The translations under genes and the position numbers were made by a program. Under the pieces are notes generated by a model that saw nothing but the letters and a program-made list of their open reading frames with translations, searched no databases and was not told the DNA's origin. A DNA stretch of 64,000 nt from Megamerina dolium (taxonomy: Eukaryota; Arthropoda; Insecta; Diptera; Megamerinidae). Shown here piece by piece: positions 20,767-32,198 of this stretch; the stretch's first letter is position 1; every line of letters starts with the position of its first letter. Location of the stretch: the NCBI GenBank assembly GCA_963854835.1, contig OY978530.1, positions 12,300,609-12,364,608 of the forward strand, read 5' to 3'.

Positions 20767-23059
20767 CAACATCTATATGTCTCGAAGAGTACATCTCTAA
20801 GCTAGTAATATCTGCGAAATACTGTCCCCCAAGATACAGTATTACTGAACAGCAATATAAAGAATTTTTCTCAACTCTTTGTAGCAAATTCTTGGTTGCT
20901 GGCGATTTCAATGGCAAACACACTTACTGGGGCTCCCGCTTAATAACTCCAAAAGGCAGAAGACTATGCTCAATCATTACTAACCACGGCTACGACGTAA
21001 TCTCAAATGGACAACCGACATATTGGCCGACGGACAAGAGGAAGATACCCGATCTCATAGACTTTGGAGTTGCCAAAGATTTGCAGATGGAAAATATCTA
21101 AACAGAGTGTAATTATGATCTCTCATCTGATCACTCATCCACGGTAATATCTATAAAATTACCAATCCCCCAAGGTAATTGCGTTAGAAATAAAATAGAC
21201 TGGTTGAAATTCAAGAAATATGTAAATTCCCATCTTCCTCTAAGTACTGTATTAAGAAATGGACAAAATGTAGCACTCGAAAAATTCAACCAATTCCTCT
21301 CATTAGCTCTCAGCTCAGCCCCCTGCACAAGGGTGAACAAGCAATCAAACCATAGCCCACACACACCAACCGACATTGAATTGCTAGTAAGACAGAAAAA
21401 GACTCCGAAGGCAATGGCAAGAATTCAGATCACCGAATCTGAAAACACAACTACAGCAATGCACTCGAAAGTTAAAGCAAGCCCCAAAAAATAAAAACAA
21501 CATAGAGTTAGAAGAGCACATAGCCAAATTAACACCTGGTGAAGCGTCAGACTACTCTTTGTGGAAATCAGCAAAAAACTCAAATTGGCCAATTCTCACT
21601 GATTCCCCCATCCGTTTGAGTGACAGTAATTGCGCTAGAAGCAAGTATGAGAAGGGTTTGGCTTTTGCAAACCACTTAAAAAGTGTGTTTACACCCAATC
21701 CACCCTCTTCACAGTCTTCACTAACAAAATTACCTTCTCAACCTTGCTCAATAGCGCTTAAAATTAAAAAAAAAAAGGACATATTGAAAGCAATTTATAA
21801 AGACTTAAACCCAAAAGAACCACCTGGCCCAGTTAAAATTACCGGTAAAATGATAAAAGAGCTACCAGTACTTCATCTCATGCACATTTTCAATGCTATC
21901 CTTCGTATTAAACATTATCCCAAATGCTGGAAAACTTCAAAAATTATTATGATAGCAAAACCAGGAAAAGACCCTACAAATGTTGCATCGTACAGACCTA
22001 TCAGCCTCCTGCCTCTACTCTCTAAAGTATTCGAAAAGCTACTTGTCATGAATATAACTCCATTTATTAATCTCAACGAACTGATTCCTCAACATCAGTT
22101 TGGATTTGGAAAACAGCACGGCACAATAGAGCAAGTCCACCGCATTGTAACTCTGATAAGGAACATTTTTGAAGAAAAAAGTATTGCTCAGCTGTCTTTC
22201 TTGATATCACTCAAGCTTTCGATAAAGTATAGCACGATGGCCTTATTTACAAACTCAAAGTATTACTGCCTGCAAATGTCTCCTCATTGCTTAGTAGCTA
22301 TCTCACGAAAAGACAATTTCTCGTACATCACAAGGACTACACAACGAATCCATTGGATATTCACGCTGGAGTTCCTCAAGGAAGCGTGCTGATGATACGG
22401 CAATATTGTGCTATCGCTCTAACCCCATAGAAGCTACTAAACTCCTGCAGACTCATGTCGATTCTCTCAAAATCTGGTTAGCAAAATGGCGCATAAAATT
22501 CAATGAATCAAAGAGCGTACATGTAACCTTCACGCTAAGGCTAGATACATGTCCCCCACTTAAAATAAATGGCCAATCAGTTCCACAATGTTCCTCAACA
22601 ACGGACTTGTGTGTTCAACTCGACAGAAGGCTGACCTGGAACAATCACATAGAGGCAAAGAAAACTCAGATCAAGCTAAAAATTAATCGGTTATGGTAGC
22701 TGTTACACAAAAGCTCAAAGTTGAATCTTGAATACAAAGTGCTATTATATAAAGCCATCCTGAAGCCAATCTGGACTTATGATATTCAGTTATGGGGCAC
22801 TGCATCCCCCTCAAACATTGAAAAATCGCAGCGAATACAATCTAAGTGTCTGCGAATTATTGTAAACGCGCCTTGGTATATGAGGAACATTAACATCCAT
22901 CGAGATTTAAATGTACCCACAATTTCTGAGGAAGTTGCAATGTCCTGCAGAAGCTACATTCAAAAATTACACAATCATCCGAATCCCCTTGCTAGGCAAT
23001 TGTTGCTGAGCACGGGGCATCGTCGATTAAAAAGAAAAGACACACTGAATATGCTGTGA
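20767..23059 (+). pseudogene. Jockey-clade ORF2 (endonuclease/reverse transcriptase), many lesions
   Basis: The remaining endonuclease begins near VISAKYCPP and includes VAGDFNGKHTYWGSR. It stops at 21099 where the sister copy has Ser. The linker and RT follow in shifting frames: YRPISLLPLLSKVFEKLL, FGFGKQHGTIEQVHRI (about 22000-22160). At motif A the Trp codon after FDKV reads TAG. A deletion at about 22390 removes motif B and the segment up to ADDTAIL. The thumb and C-terminal part (PIWTYDIQLWGTASP) runs to the stop at 23059. It is clearly dead. It differs from copy 2 at many sites, so it is the older of the two. Confidence 0.85.
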
Positions 23060-23205
23060 AATTGCTATACCTCGCGACTCAACAAATTGTGATGGAAGGT
23101 AGGGAATATCACATAATTTTAGTTAGTTTGTAAGATTTGATTACTTATTGTTAGTTTCTACGAATGGTAGAAAGACACAATAAATTCTTAGTATTAAAAA
23201 ATAAA
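20767..23205 (+). mobile_element. Jockey-clade LINE, 5'-truncated copy 1
   Basis: Homology to the Jockey copy at 56621-59638 starts at about 20767 (GCAACATCTATATGTCTCGA) and ends in an AATAAA-like stretch and an A-rich tail at about 23195-23205. ORF1 and the first part of the endonuclease are missing. No exact target duplication is evident. Confidence 0.85.
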
Positions 23206-23788
23206 AATAAAAATAACAATTAGGAAGAGTTCTCATGAATGAAAGAGAAAAAGTAAATAAAGCAACAACAAACACATGGTAAAAGAAGAAGCAGTAGAAA
23301 AGGAAGCAACAGAAGTAGAAATGAAAACAACAAACACACTACTTTGACACTATAAAAAGCCAGTTCTTGACATTATATGGCGTAGCCAAGAGGAATCTTT
23401 CACAGTTGCTCCACCTTCTATTAATATCTCGTACATATGTTCATTTTGCTGTTCTCAAAATTGCATCATCCACATGCATGCAATGTGTGCGAGGGACCCT
23501 GCTAGCCATGACTACCCACTTCCCCTTAAAATTCCAATACAATCTCACACATATACATATTTCTGGGATATTTTTTATTGCTTTATTTTTCATGTAATGA
23601 GTGCGAATGAAACAGCATGACATTAATTGACAAAATAATTTGAGCTTTCATTCTTGTTTTATGAAATCTGTCAAAGTGATAAATTCAAAAATATTTTGAT
23701 ACATTAACCCCTGGTTATGTATGAGGGTTAAACTTCTAAAATGCATGCTTTTTTTCTTTTCGATTAGTATTAATTTCATCGTAATTAC
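23206..23788. other. Unassigned, with a possible promoter
   Basis: A TATAAAAAG at 23351-23359 follows an A/G-rich stretch and precedes CAGTTCTTGAC, compatible with an LTR or gene promoter on the plus strand. No coding sequence follows that I can identify. Confidence 0.3.
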
Positions 23789-24075
23789 GCGTGTTAAATT
23801 TTGGACAGTATTGGAAGGGACCTACATATTTTAGCCGTTTCCGAATGGCAGAACCCTTGTGACATCACTTTTTATGAGCTTTGTCACAGAGTTCTTTTAG
23901 AAGCTTTTTCATGGCAAGTTTTTACTGTCGGAAGAATTGCCAATTGCTTGCCGACAGATGGGTACCGTTCGAAAGAAAATATTTTCGATATTAAATTTGT
24001 TATGCATGAGCCGGGGATTGAACCACGACTTACAGATCAGAAGGCCACTGAGCTACGGCAGTGGTTAGTGTGTTA
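23789..24075 (-). mobile_element. SINE, minus strand, with rearranged head
   Basis: The body is the same SINE family; the 3' end is cut before either known tail. The tRNA-like head at about 24020-24060 is followed by AGTGGTTAGTGTGTT in plus orientation (24060-24074), so part of the head is present as an inverted piece. No target duplication is seen. Confidence 0.8.
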
Positions 24076-25597
24076 ATTGTAAAATATACATTCAAAATTT
24101 TGTGGTCAACCAGAGGGTTAATAAAGTTGATAATGAACAAATGTTGAACTGTCAAATAATTTGTAATAATTTTATATTGAAGCGAATAAATTGGTAAGTT
24201 GGCAAAAATTTTATGAAAATTTATTTAAAGTATTTATATTAAGGGGGGATAATTTGAAATAAAAAACACTTTTTTCTCTGATTTTTTTACGGAGATACAG
24301 CTTAAGCAAATCTATTCAAACTTTTTTTAATTATAAAGCATCATCTAGAGAATATTTAGTTAAATTTTTGTAATTGAATATTGAAAAATAAGCCGGTGAC
24401 AGAGCATTTCCCAAAACGTCTTTTGAAAAATATGTTGTTCGGTGAACTCCGCGTAGAATTATCTGAAATCAAAAATGCTGTTAAATTTACTTAAATTATG
24501 AGTTAATTCTTACCCTCCCGTCATTATTGAGTTATCATTTTCGTTTTACAACAGTTCGTGGCCTATTTAAGTAAAACACGCGATTTTGCGCTAAATTTCC
24601 CCTATTTTTTAGGTGACGAACTACCTCAATATGAAAATAGAAAAATGTAAATAACGGGAGGGGGAGGCATTTTATACCAAGAAAGTATGTTTCGAGTTTG
24701 GAAAGAATCGGTCGAGTAGATTTTGCAGGATCGTGTTCACGGACTTCGAAAAATTGGTTTGCAGAAAAACACGTTTAATTTTTTTTTTTGTTCAAAAATT
24801 GAGAAAAATTTTTTTTTTGTAAGTTACACTGAATTATTGATCCCAGGTCCATAAAGTACGATCCCGGCAGCAATCTCGTTGTCTTGGAAAATGAAAAAGA
24901 AAAAAATCGATTTTTCGAATCTGCTTATCTGTTAACCTTGCATGCATTGTAGTGCTTTAAATTTGTGTAACATTTGTGGTAAAATGCAACTGGAGGTGAG
25001 CGGTTCAGTGCAGTCAAAATCTAACCAGATCATAAATTCACCAAAGTTAATTATAATCACGTATAGTCTTTGTTAAAGTGCTGAGAATATGGTGTCAGCA
25101 TATTTGGCGAATTTATGGTCTGGAATGTTGGGTTGTATGTCAACACTATAAAATTACAGCGTTCACTAACTTGCATATTCAACATAGTATTATGGGTACA
25201 ACAAATAAGCCTTAATCTCTGGCTTATTAATAATTTATAAATGCTTTTATTGATTTCTTTATTAATTTTTTTTATTTGCATATTATTATTACTATTACAA
25301 CATTCCCACCATCAGTGCAATAGACGTTGAAAGTTTACCGGCGGAAAACGCCCTTACTTAAACAAATATATGTCGTGAGTATCAATATACGCTTAATTAT
25401 ACTAATAATATAAATTACTTAAAACACATATTCCATTGGAGTATTAATTTATTTCTTATATTTTGCAGATTGGATCTAAGTGGTTGCATCGAAAACAACA
25501 ACCTTTTTAAACAAATTATTTAAATAAAGAAGATACTCATATTTATGAGGCTAGAGCAATCCTTGTTGAACTCATCGCAAGTCCACTCACTGGCTGT
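24076..25597. other. Long noncoding interval; possible unclassified repeat at about 24240-24960
   Basis: From about 24240 the DNA changes character: homopolymer T and A runs alternate with GC-richer words (GAATCGGTCGAGTAGATTTT, CACGGACTTCGAAAAATTGG, AACGGGAGGGGGAGGC). I have the impression of a dispersed insect repeat of unknown class but cannot support a name. The remainder to 25597 is AT-rich with no gene. Confidence 0.3.
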
Positions 25598-25692
25598 CAT
25601 GTAGCTTGTTTTGGGCGCTATGTGATGACACCTTTATTTGTTAATGAAGGGTAGTCATGTAGCTTGCTCTGCTTACTATGTGATGGCGCTTT
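25598..25692 (+). repeat. Imperfect tandem duplication near RTE 5' fragment
   Basis: GTCATGTAGCTTG...CTATGTGATG occurs twice, from about 25599 and from about 25652, with small differences. It leads into the RTE endonuclease start and may be part of the RTE 5' region. Confidence 0.6.
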
Positions 25693-25863
25693 GGTACCAT
25701 GATTTACGGATATACACCTGGAATGTCCGGTCCCTCTATAGAAAAGGTGCCTCTATCCAGCTGGTTGATGCCCTCGAAAAATGCAGAGCTGACATCACCC
25801 CTCTCCAGGAAATGCGATGGACGATACAGGGCTGCTCCAAAAAGAGATTGATATGGATCTGAT
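25693..25863 (+). pseudogene. RTE-clade endonuclease N-terminal fragment
   Basis: The frame reads YTWNVRSLYRKGASIQLVDA, then EKCRADITPLQEMRWT, the start of the APE-type endonuclease of RTE-clade LINEs, with the Asn and Glu positions that bind metal in APE enzymes present (WNVR, QEMRW). It ends at about 25863 where Polinton-related DNA begins. The same region occurs at 36306-36420 and 43780-43806. RTE copies are normally truncated at the 5' end, so 5'-only pieces like this must come from later deletion. Confidence 0.75.
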
Positions 25864-26091
25864 AATATAAAAATTTTTACTTTTAAAAAATTAAAAATAT
25901 TTTTATATATTGTACAAATTACTTCGTACACTTCGTTAAAATTAGCAGAATTGAATGCACTTGAAAATCTGGAGGAAATTTTTTACCTATAAAAAAACCA
26001 TTAAAACAACTAGTTCCGAGTATCAAAAGTAATGAAGAAGATATGAAAGATGAAAATAAAATAGAGAACGATAACAATAATGAAGTCGCGA
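25864..26091 (+). pseudogene. Polinton DUF8207-like gene, N-terminal part
   Basis: This stretch matches, with divergence, the reverse complement of about 40700-40885 in the 38.5-41.7 kb Polinton block (shared core CCATTAAAACAACTAGTT). It includes the coding run SLKLAELNALENLEE. A LOA-clade LINE interrupts the gene at 26092, and the C-terminal part follows at 30723-31015. DUF8207-like proteins are of unknown function and are found next to integrase and ATPase in insect Polintons. Confidence 0.7.
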
Positions 26092-26244
26092 CCATCAACA
26101 GTACCTTCGACTGCGTTCGCTGTGCCGGCCTGCGGGGAGATGGAGGCGGTGATAGCGGTGGCTTCTAAAGGAGTGGCTCCACAAATCGCACCTAAGGCGA
26201 TCCCTGTTCGAAGCCAACTCTGGCTGAAGCTGTCAGCTCTAAAA

Positions 26245-27021
26245 AGGTCGGGGTTATCCCAAACAATTTCCCGGAGGGCATATGATCCACTGAGGAAATT
26301 GGCAAGGTGCAGAAATGCATCATCGACAGGGTATAAGTCCCGCGGTGGCCCGGTGAAGCCTCACTTTGCAGGCTATAGTGTTAAGCCCGGATGATTAACT
26401 ATTAACTGTCTGGACGACGAAACTATGGTCTGGTTGAAAGAGATGGTACAAGCCCTGAAGCCATGGGAGGGGGCCGATTTAAAGGTTGTGGACGAGGCAA
26501 AAGTGCCGAAGGCCAAAATCTTTGTCGGATACTTCCCTGGCTCAGTATCGTGGCAAAATGACCAAATTCTGGGGCATATTGAGTCACAGAACTCGGACAT
26601 TTGTGTTAGCGGATGGAAGGTGCTAAACAGGCTTCACAAAGGTGACCTTGTCGAGCTAGCGGTGGCCCTGGACCCACAGTCTTCGGAAGTGGTCGAAAAG
26701 CTGAGCAACAAAGTCTTTTATGGCTTTGGCAGTGCCCAGCTAAGACCCAGACTTAAGGATAACAGGCCAAAAGTCAAGACTGTTGCTGAAGAGCAACCCT
26801 CGACCTCGGCGGCGGCACGTGCGCAAGCACATAGCCGAAAGCCGAAAACGGTTTCCAGCACCGCAAAGCCAGCAGCAGAGAAGAGCACCAGTGCCCGGTG
26901 TCCAAAACCATCTCTGCTCTCTGGTCGGCTAAGGAAATGGGAACGCAAGGATCTGGAGGCCAGGGAAACCTTGCGAACCACGAAAGGTGATAAGGTCCGA
27001 AGGTGCCAGTCTGGGAAATAA
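26245..27021 (+). pseudogene. LOA-clade ORF1 with DUF4780-like region
   Basis: The long open part is 26425-27021 (198 codons, MVWLKEMVQALKPWEGADLK). It includes PKAKIFVGYFPGSVSW and YGFGSAQLRPRL, the second half of a DUF4780-like domain. Its first half (GVIPNNFPEGI) is in another frame at about 26250-26400, so a frameshift or stop separates them. The end is Ser/Ala/Lys-rich with no zinc knuckle. The stop TAA at 27019-27021 overlaps the ATG of ORF2 (TAATG), a junction that suggests termination-reinitiation. The protein would bind element RNA. Confidence 0.72.
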
Positions 27022-30000
27022 TGTCCCAGGCTCTACCACGAATGCATACTGGCGGTTGGAGGCAGCTCAAATGCCTCCAAATAAATCTCCACCGGGCAAT
27101 AGCAGCATCATATAGACTCAGTGTCATGGTGGAACAAAATTGTTTGGACTTTGTGTCCATACAAGAACCATGTTCAGCAAATGGACAAATAAATGGTCTG
27201 CAGACAAAAACATGTAAGTTGATCTACGACGTAAATGCTGACCGACCCAGGGCAGCGTTACTCATAAACAAAAATATTAAATTTCTTCCAACTTTAGAGC
27301 TCCTACAACGTGATCTAGTGGCGATACAGACAGAAGTGTCCAGTGCCAGAGGAAGAAGAATTGTAATACTGGCCTCCTTGTACCTTCCTGGTGATGATTC
27401 GGGGGAGGCGGTGTCCTAGGAGCTCCAGCAGTGAGGTTACTGCCTCACTCGGAATATTCAATGGGTGATGTGTTGCGACGCTCATGCACTTCAAAAGGCA
27501 TGGGGAAGCACAGATACAAACACTCGAGGTGTCACATTTTCATTTCATTACTACTAACAACATTGTGGTGTTAAATAGGGGAAATGAACCAACTTTTGTA
27601 AATGCAATCAGGGGGAGGTGTTAGATCTTACTCTAACCAGTGCATTTATATCTAATAATATTTCTAACTGGAGGGTGTTAGATGAAGTCTCCTTGTCAGA
27701 TCATCGCTATATACGCTTTGACCTGAAAGGGGAAGTTGAAGACATCTTCGAAATTAGAAATGCTAGGAAGACCAATTGGTCGCTGTATAACTTCTACTTA
27801 GAGCAAAATTTAGGGTGCCTAAGTGAAAGAATTAACAATTCTCAAGAACTGGACCTCGAGGTCAGGAAACTTGAAAAAGCAATAACTGAAGCCTTCGTAA
27901 AGATCTGCGACTTGGTGGTGAAGAAACGTTCTAGGGACGTCCGTTGGTGGAGCGAGGAACTTAACAAGTTACGCAAGAAAGCACGTGAGCTTTTTAATAG
28001 AGCCAAGGCCAATGGGGACTTGGTATCCTATAAATGTGCCTTAACGGCTTACAATAGCAAACTGAGAGAATCTAAGAGAGATTCATGGAAAAGGTTCTGC
28101 GAGGAGATCGAGGAGCTCCCAGTAGCTACCAGACTCCAGAAATCGCTCAAGAAAGATTACTCAGTTGGCCTTTCCACACTTAAAGAGGCAGACGGAAATT
28201 ATACGGGAAGTCCGAAAGAAACGGGACAGTTACTGCTGGATACTCACTTTTTAGGCTGTGCCACCTGTGATGAGGACAGTGAAACCATCGAGGATATCAG
28301 TTTCTGGCTACACGCAGGTCACTAACACTGGCTCGTAAAATTTTTACCGTCAATAAAACTAAATGAGCAATCTCCAAATTTAATCCATTTAAATCTCCGG
28401 GTGTTGATGATATTTAACCTTGCCTTCTTCGGCAAGGGGCTGATATATTAGCACCAATTCTAACGAAAATTTTCAGGATAAGCCTGGAATTAGGTGCGGT
28501 GCATAAATCATGGACAAAAGCTAGGGTCGCTTTCTTCCCGAAAGCAGGGAAAAAGGCGGATCACAAGCCCAAATCCTTTCGTCCCATATGCCTAACATCC
28601 TTCCTGCTAAAATCAATGGAAAAAATTATAGATCAGAACATCAGAGAAGTTTATCTTAAAGATACACCACACTATACTAAACAATATGCTTACCAATCAG
28701 GCAAATCGACTGAGACTGCAATACATTGCCTAACGATTAAAATCCAACAGGCATTGGAGGGTAAAGAAATAGCTCTTTGTACATCGGTTGACATTACAGA
28801 AGCTTTTGATAATGCTACTTTCTATTGAGGAAGGTATGGTCAGGAAGCAAATTCATAGACTGATCATAACATGGGTTCATAATATGCTGAAAAACAGGAC
28901 ATTAATTTACGAAATGGGGACAGAAAAGTTAATTGTCAAGTCAACCAAGGGTTGTCCTCAAGGAGGCGTTTTATCGCCGCTCCTATGGTTATTGTTCATT
29001 GACGAGCTTTTACAAACTCTCGATGATCTCGGATACGAAGTTCAGGGCTTTGCAGATGACTTAATAATTATGGGTAGAGGTAAATTTGACTCTACCATAA
29101 CTGAGCGTATGCAACTAGCTCTTGACATCACACAAGATTGGTGTCAAGTGAAAGAACTTTCGATAAACCCTAGCAAAACGACGTTAGTACCCTTCACGAA
29201 GAGGAGGAAGTTGAATTTAGGGATCTTGAAGTTAGGTGAAACAGAACTAACACTCTCTGAGGAGATGAAATATTTGGGAGTAATCCTGGATAAAACTCTT
29301 ACTTGGAACAACCATTTATCATACATCACTAACAAAGCCCTGAGGGCTACCTTCGTTTGCCAAAGGCTGCATGGTAAAACATGGGGACTACGACCTAAAA
29401 TGATGGCGTGGTCTTACAAAACTGTAATAGTACCAATGATCACCTATGTCTCTCTGGCATGGTGGCCGAAGGTAAATCAAATTGGGACTCAGATGATCCT
29501 TAACAGGATTCATCGAATAGCCTGTTTGAGCGTAACTGGAGCGATGAGAACTAGCCCTAGGAATAATCACAGGTCTCAATCCTCTACACCTTGTGGTTAA
29601 GAGGACAGCAGCCAGTGCAGCCATAAGGCTTTCGAACTCTATTCACCTGAAAGATGGTAACTTAAAAGGGCACATTAAGGTTCTAGACGTAGTCTGGAAT
29701 TCACCTGGCCTCACGGTCTTTGACAGGATGGATAAAAAATTTATATTCTCCAAACTCTTCAAAGTGATCATCCATGATCACTCATAGTGGAGAAACAACG
29801 AAATATTTCTAGATCAGGGCTCACAGTTATGGTACACTGATGGGTCCAAAGTGGAAGATGGCAGTGCTGGAGGGGGAATTGTAGGGCCAAATTTCTGGAA
29901 GGCAATTGCAATGGGAAAAATAGCTACCATTTTTCAGGCGGAGGTCCACTCCTTAGAGCTATCTGTCAGAGAATGCCTACGTAGGGGCACTCGAGGAACC

Positions 30001-30646
30001 AACATATGCATTCTATCGGACAGTCTGCCAGCTCTAAAATTACTAATGAATTTCTCGTTCCAATCTAAGTTCGTTTGGGAATGCTTTGAACTTCTCAACA
30101 CTCTAGCAAAGAGGAACTCTGTGACTCTAATATGGGTATCGGGACACGAGGGGCATGCAGGAAATGAAATGGCAGATTTACTGGCCAAAAAGGGCGCAGA
30201 CACTCCTTTCATAGGCCCAGAACCCTTCTGCGGGGTAAACAGTAGTTTCATGAACAACTTAATATGTGAAAAAGAAAAAAGTAGTCTAACCGATTACTGG
30301 AGAGCCCAAACAGCAGTCGGAAAAGATTCATTGACCCTGAACATATCAAGGTTGATACTATCTTGAACCTCAGCAGAAAAGACATCAAGCTGTACACTGA
30401 ACTACTAACAGGTCATTGTAAACTTAATTATCACATGATAAAAATGGGTGTGGTTCATGCAACGATCTCTGTCGACTCTGTCTTGAAGAGCAGGAAACAG
30501 CAGAGCACGTTCTTTGCAATTGCCTAGCTGTGGCTAGACGCAGACTATACTACCTAGGCAACGGATTTATAGTTCCCAGGGACCTAGTTAAAATCAATCC
30601 CACAGCAGTGACAAGATTTATAAATAGTCTTAAGATCTGTTAGTTA
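27021..30646 (+). pseudogene. LOA-clade ORF2: endonuclease, RT, RNase H, zinc knuckle; several breaks
   Basis: Domains in order: APE endonuclease from 27021 (LKCLQINLHRA, SIQEPC) broken by TAG at 27417 and further shifts to about 27620; endonuclease end LSDHRYIRFDL (about 27700); linker to 28325; RT from about 28400 (FRPICLTSFLLKSMEKIID, SVDITEAFDNATF motif A, KGCPQGGVLSPLLWLLF motif B, GFADDLIIM motif C, KYLGVILDKTLTW); RNase H at about 29815-30260 (YTDGSK, ILSDSLPALK, HAGNEMADLLAKKGA); and a C-terminal CRLCLEEQETAEHVLCNC knuckle at about 30475-30530. Catalytic motifs are largely present, but at least five frameshifts or stops (27417, about 27600, 28325, about 28815, 29600) kill it. Confidence 0.88.
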
Positions 30647-30722
30647 GGGAATAGGCTGCACAAAAGATTTTCAGGTCGCAGTGCATCATAGCCTTGATAA
30701 TAATAATAAAATGAAGTCGCGA

Positions 30723-31015
30723 AAAAATGTCAAAAAATTGAGCTTAGCACATAACAAAAGGTAAACCAACAACTTCTACAAGCTATTTTTTATATGATGA
30801 TGACGACGTCAACAGTGAAACGAGTAGCGATCAATATGATCAGTTAACATTGCAGTCAGAGTTAACAAATTTAAATCTACATAAAAAATTAGATAGGTTG
30901 TATGGCCCTCTTAAGGATCCAAAAGGAAACTATAAATTTGCTTACTCAACCTTAGAGTTAAAACATGATCAAATAAAAATTTGTGATACAACTTGGCCAA
31001 GCTTTGTAGACCTAT
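30723..31015 (+). pseudogene. Polinton DUF8207-like gene, C-terminal part
   Basis: After the LOA insertion the gene resumes: LDRLYGPLKDPKGNYKF and a short strand-rich part ending TTWPSFVDL and a stop at about 31015. The LYGP...G.YKF...TWP pattern corresponds to the region just before FDLLF in the 40075-40885 gene. The last domain of that gene is missing here, replaced by an inverted Polinton piece at 31016. Confidence 0.65.
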
Positions 31016-31331
31016 AAATACAATATTTCTCCAGATTTTTCAGAGAATGCAATTCTCCTAACTTTAACGAAGTGTAAGAAGTAATTTGTACAATATATAA
31101 GAAAATTTTAAATATTTCAATAGTAAAAAATTTTTCATTTTCACCCCTGAAGAAGTTAGAAAAACACCAACGAAACGGCTGGAAAAAGTGAAATAAATTC
31201 AGTTTTATTTGCATCATCAAAAATATTGACCATTTAGCCTGAAGGCAACATTGAGCTGCTAAAGTAGATTGATAAATCGTATTTTGAACACATTGTAACG
31301 ACATCAAATCCTTTTCGGTGTTGTGAGCCAA
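31016..31331 (-). pseudogene. Inverted Polinton fragment
   Basis: The minus-strand frame (31331-30969) contains IFLYIVQITSYTSLKLGELH, nearly the same as the plus-strand piece at 25880-25960. The 25.87-25.99 kb and 31.01-31.14 kb stretches are thus inverted copies. The N-terminal part of this frame (MAHNTEKDLMSLQCVQNTIY) is not recognised. Confidence 0.6.
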
Positions 31332-31489
31332 AAGGATATGTCTTTAATTCATGCATTTTGGCTCACTAAATTTTAAAACCATTATCATAACAATTATTAT
31401 ATTCTATATTATATCATGAACATTATATTACTATTAAACTGTAATAACATCATAATCATTATATACCAAATATAACATTATATAAACAA
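31332..31489. other. AT-rich spacer
   Basis: AT-rich. A small inverted repeat (TTTTGGCTCAC and its complement) spans about 31322-31368. Nothing else seen. Confidence 0.4.
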
Positions 31490-31655
31490 TCAGTTAGTGG
31501 ACGTAGACTCACTTAATAACGGTATAAACTCTTTACCAATCGAGCTAAATTTAACCTCATATAAACTTTGTGGACCGGGAACGTCTAAAAGGACGTCTAA
31601 AAAGTGGTGATCGAAGTATTAACTCACTATACGCCGTTTGTAAAGAACACGATAT

Positions 31656-31665
<10 letters not shown>
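31490..31665 (+). pseudogene. Polinton-associated PLA2-like gene, fragment 1
   Basis: The plus strand codes INSLPIELN, then CGPGT, then after a one-base frame change LKSGDRSIN and CKEHDIAY. The GPGT loop and the Cys-x2-His-Asp block are the calcium-loop and catalytic signatures of the small PLA2-like domains found in parvovirus-type capsid proteins and in some Polinton-like elements, where they act on membranes. The frame change and the AT microsatellite directly after HDIAY end the gene. A related fragment lies at 41483-41695. Confidence 0.7.

Positions 31666-31732
<67 letters not shown>
31658..31732. repeat. (AT)n microsatellite
   Basis: About 75 bp of almost pure AT dinucleotides; it begins within the last codons of the PLA2-like fragment. 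Length is likely polymorphic and open to assembly error. Confidence 0.97.
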
Positions 31733-31735
<3 letters not shown>

Positions 31736-31809
31736 ATTCTTATTATATTTTTCATGTGTACATTAGAAATAAACAAAGTGATCCCTAAATTTATGTCGTT
31801 TGGATTGAG

Positions 31810-32198
31810 GGGGCCCAGGTTAGGTTATGTGGCTGCCCTCTCTCTGAGAGGACACACTTAGGCCAGAAAGGCCCATTGTGATACCACTGAGGTTCTCTTC
31901 CAATACTGTTGTGCGTATTAAATTTGGACAGCATTAGAAGGGACCTACTTATATTAGCCAGTTTCGAACGGCAGAACCCTTGTGAGATCACTTGAACTTA
32001 GTTTTGTCACAGAGCTCTTTAAGAAGCATTTTTGTCAAAATGTTACTGCCGGAAAAATTGCAAATTCTTGCCGGCAGGTGGGTACCGTTCGAAAGAAAAG
32101 TTTTTCCGATATTAAATTTTGTTACTCTTCAGCTGGGGATTGAACCCACAACCTACAGATCAGAAAGCCAACGCATTAACCACTGAGCTATGGGACCC
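31810..32198 (-). mobile_element. SINE, minus strand, type-ii 3' end
   Basis: A full-length minus-strand copy: head with B-box complement GGGATTGAACCC at about 32130 and A-box region CCACTGAGCTA at about 32180, then the body, then GGTATCACAATGGGCCTTTC, GGCCTAAGTGTG and an end in CAGCCACATAACCTAACCTG. The type-ii end is longer here than at 8152 and shows the true 3' sequence. Confidence 0.85.

Larger units (their letters stand above)
26092..30709 (+). mobile_element. LOA-clade LINE with 13-bp target duplication
   Basis: The 4.6-kb element is flanked by AATGAAGTCGCGA at 26079-26091 and 30710-30722, and ends in TTGATAATAATAATAA, a TAA-type tail. ORF1 has a DUF4780-like region and ORF2 carries endonuclease, reverse transcriptase, RNase H and a zinc knuckle, which together fit the LOA clade. 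It is close to full length. It sits in the DUF8207-like gene of a Polinton remnant. Confidence 0.88.

Noticed and set aside
20740..23230. Exact target duplication for Jockey copy 1
   Set aside because: ATTAGGGAGGAGT before and ATTAGGAAGAGT after are similar but not equal and not directly at the borders; too weak to claim.
31570..31861. Plus-strand frames of 72 and 85 codons with Tyr-Ile runs
   Set aside because: Translation of the AT microsatellite; only the first 35 or so codons (PLA2-like) are meaningful.
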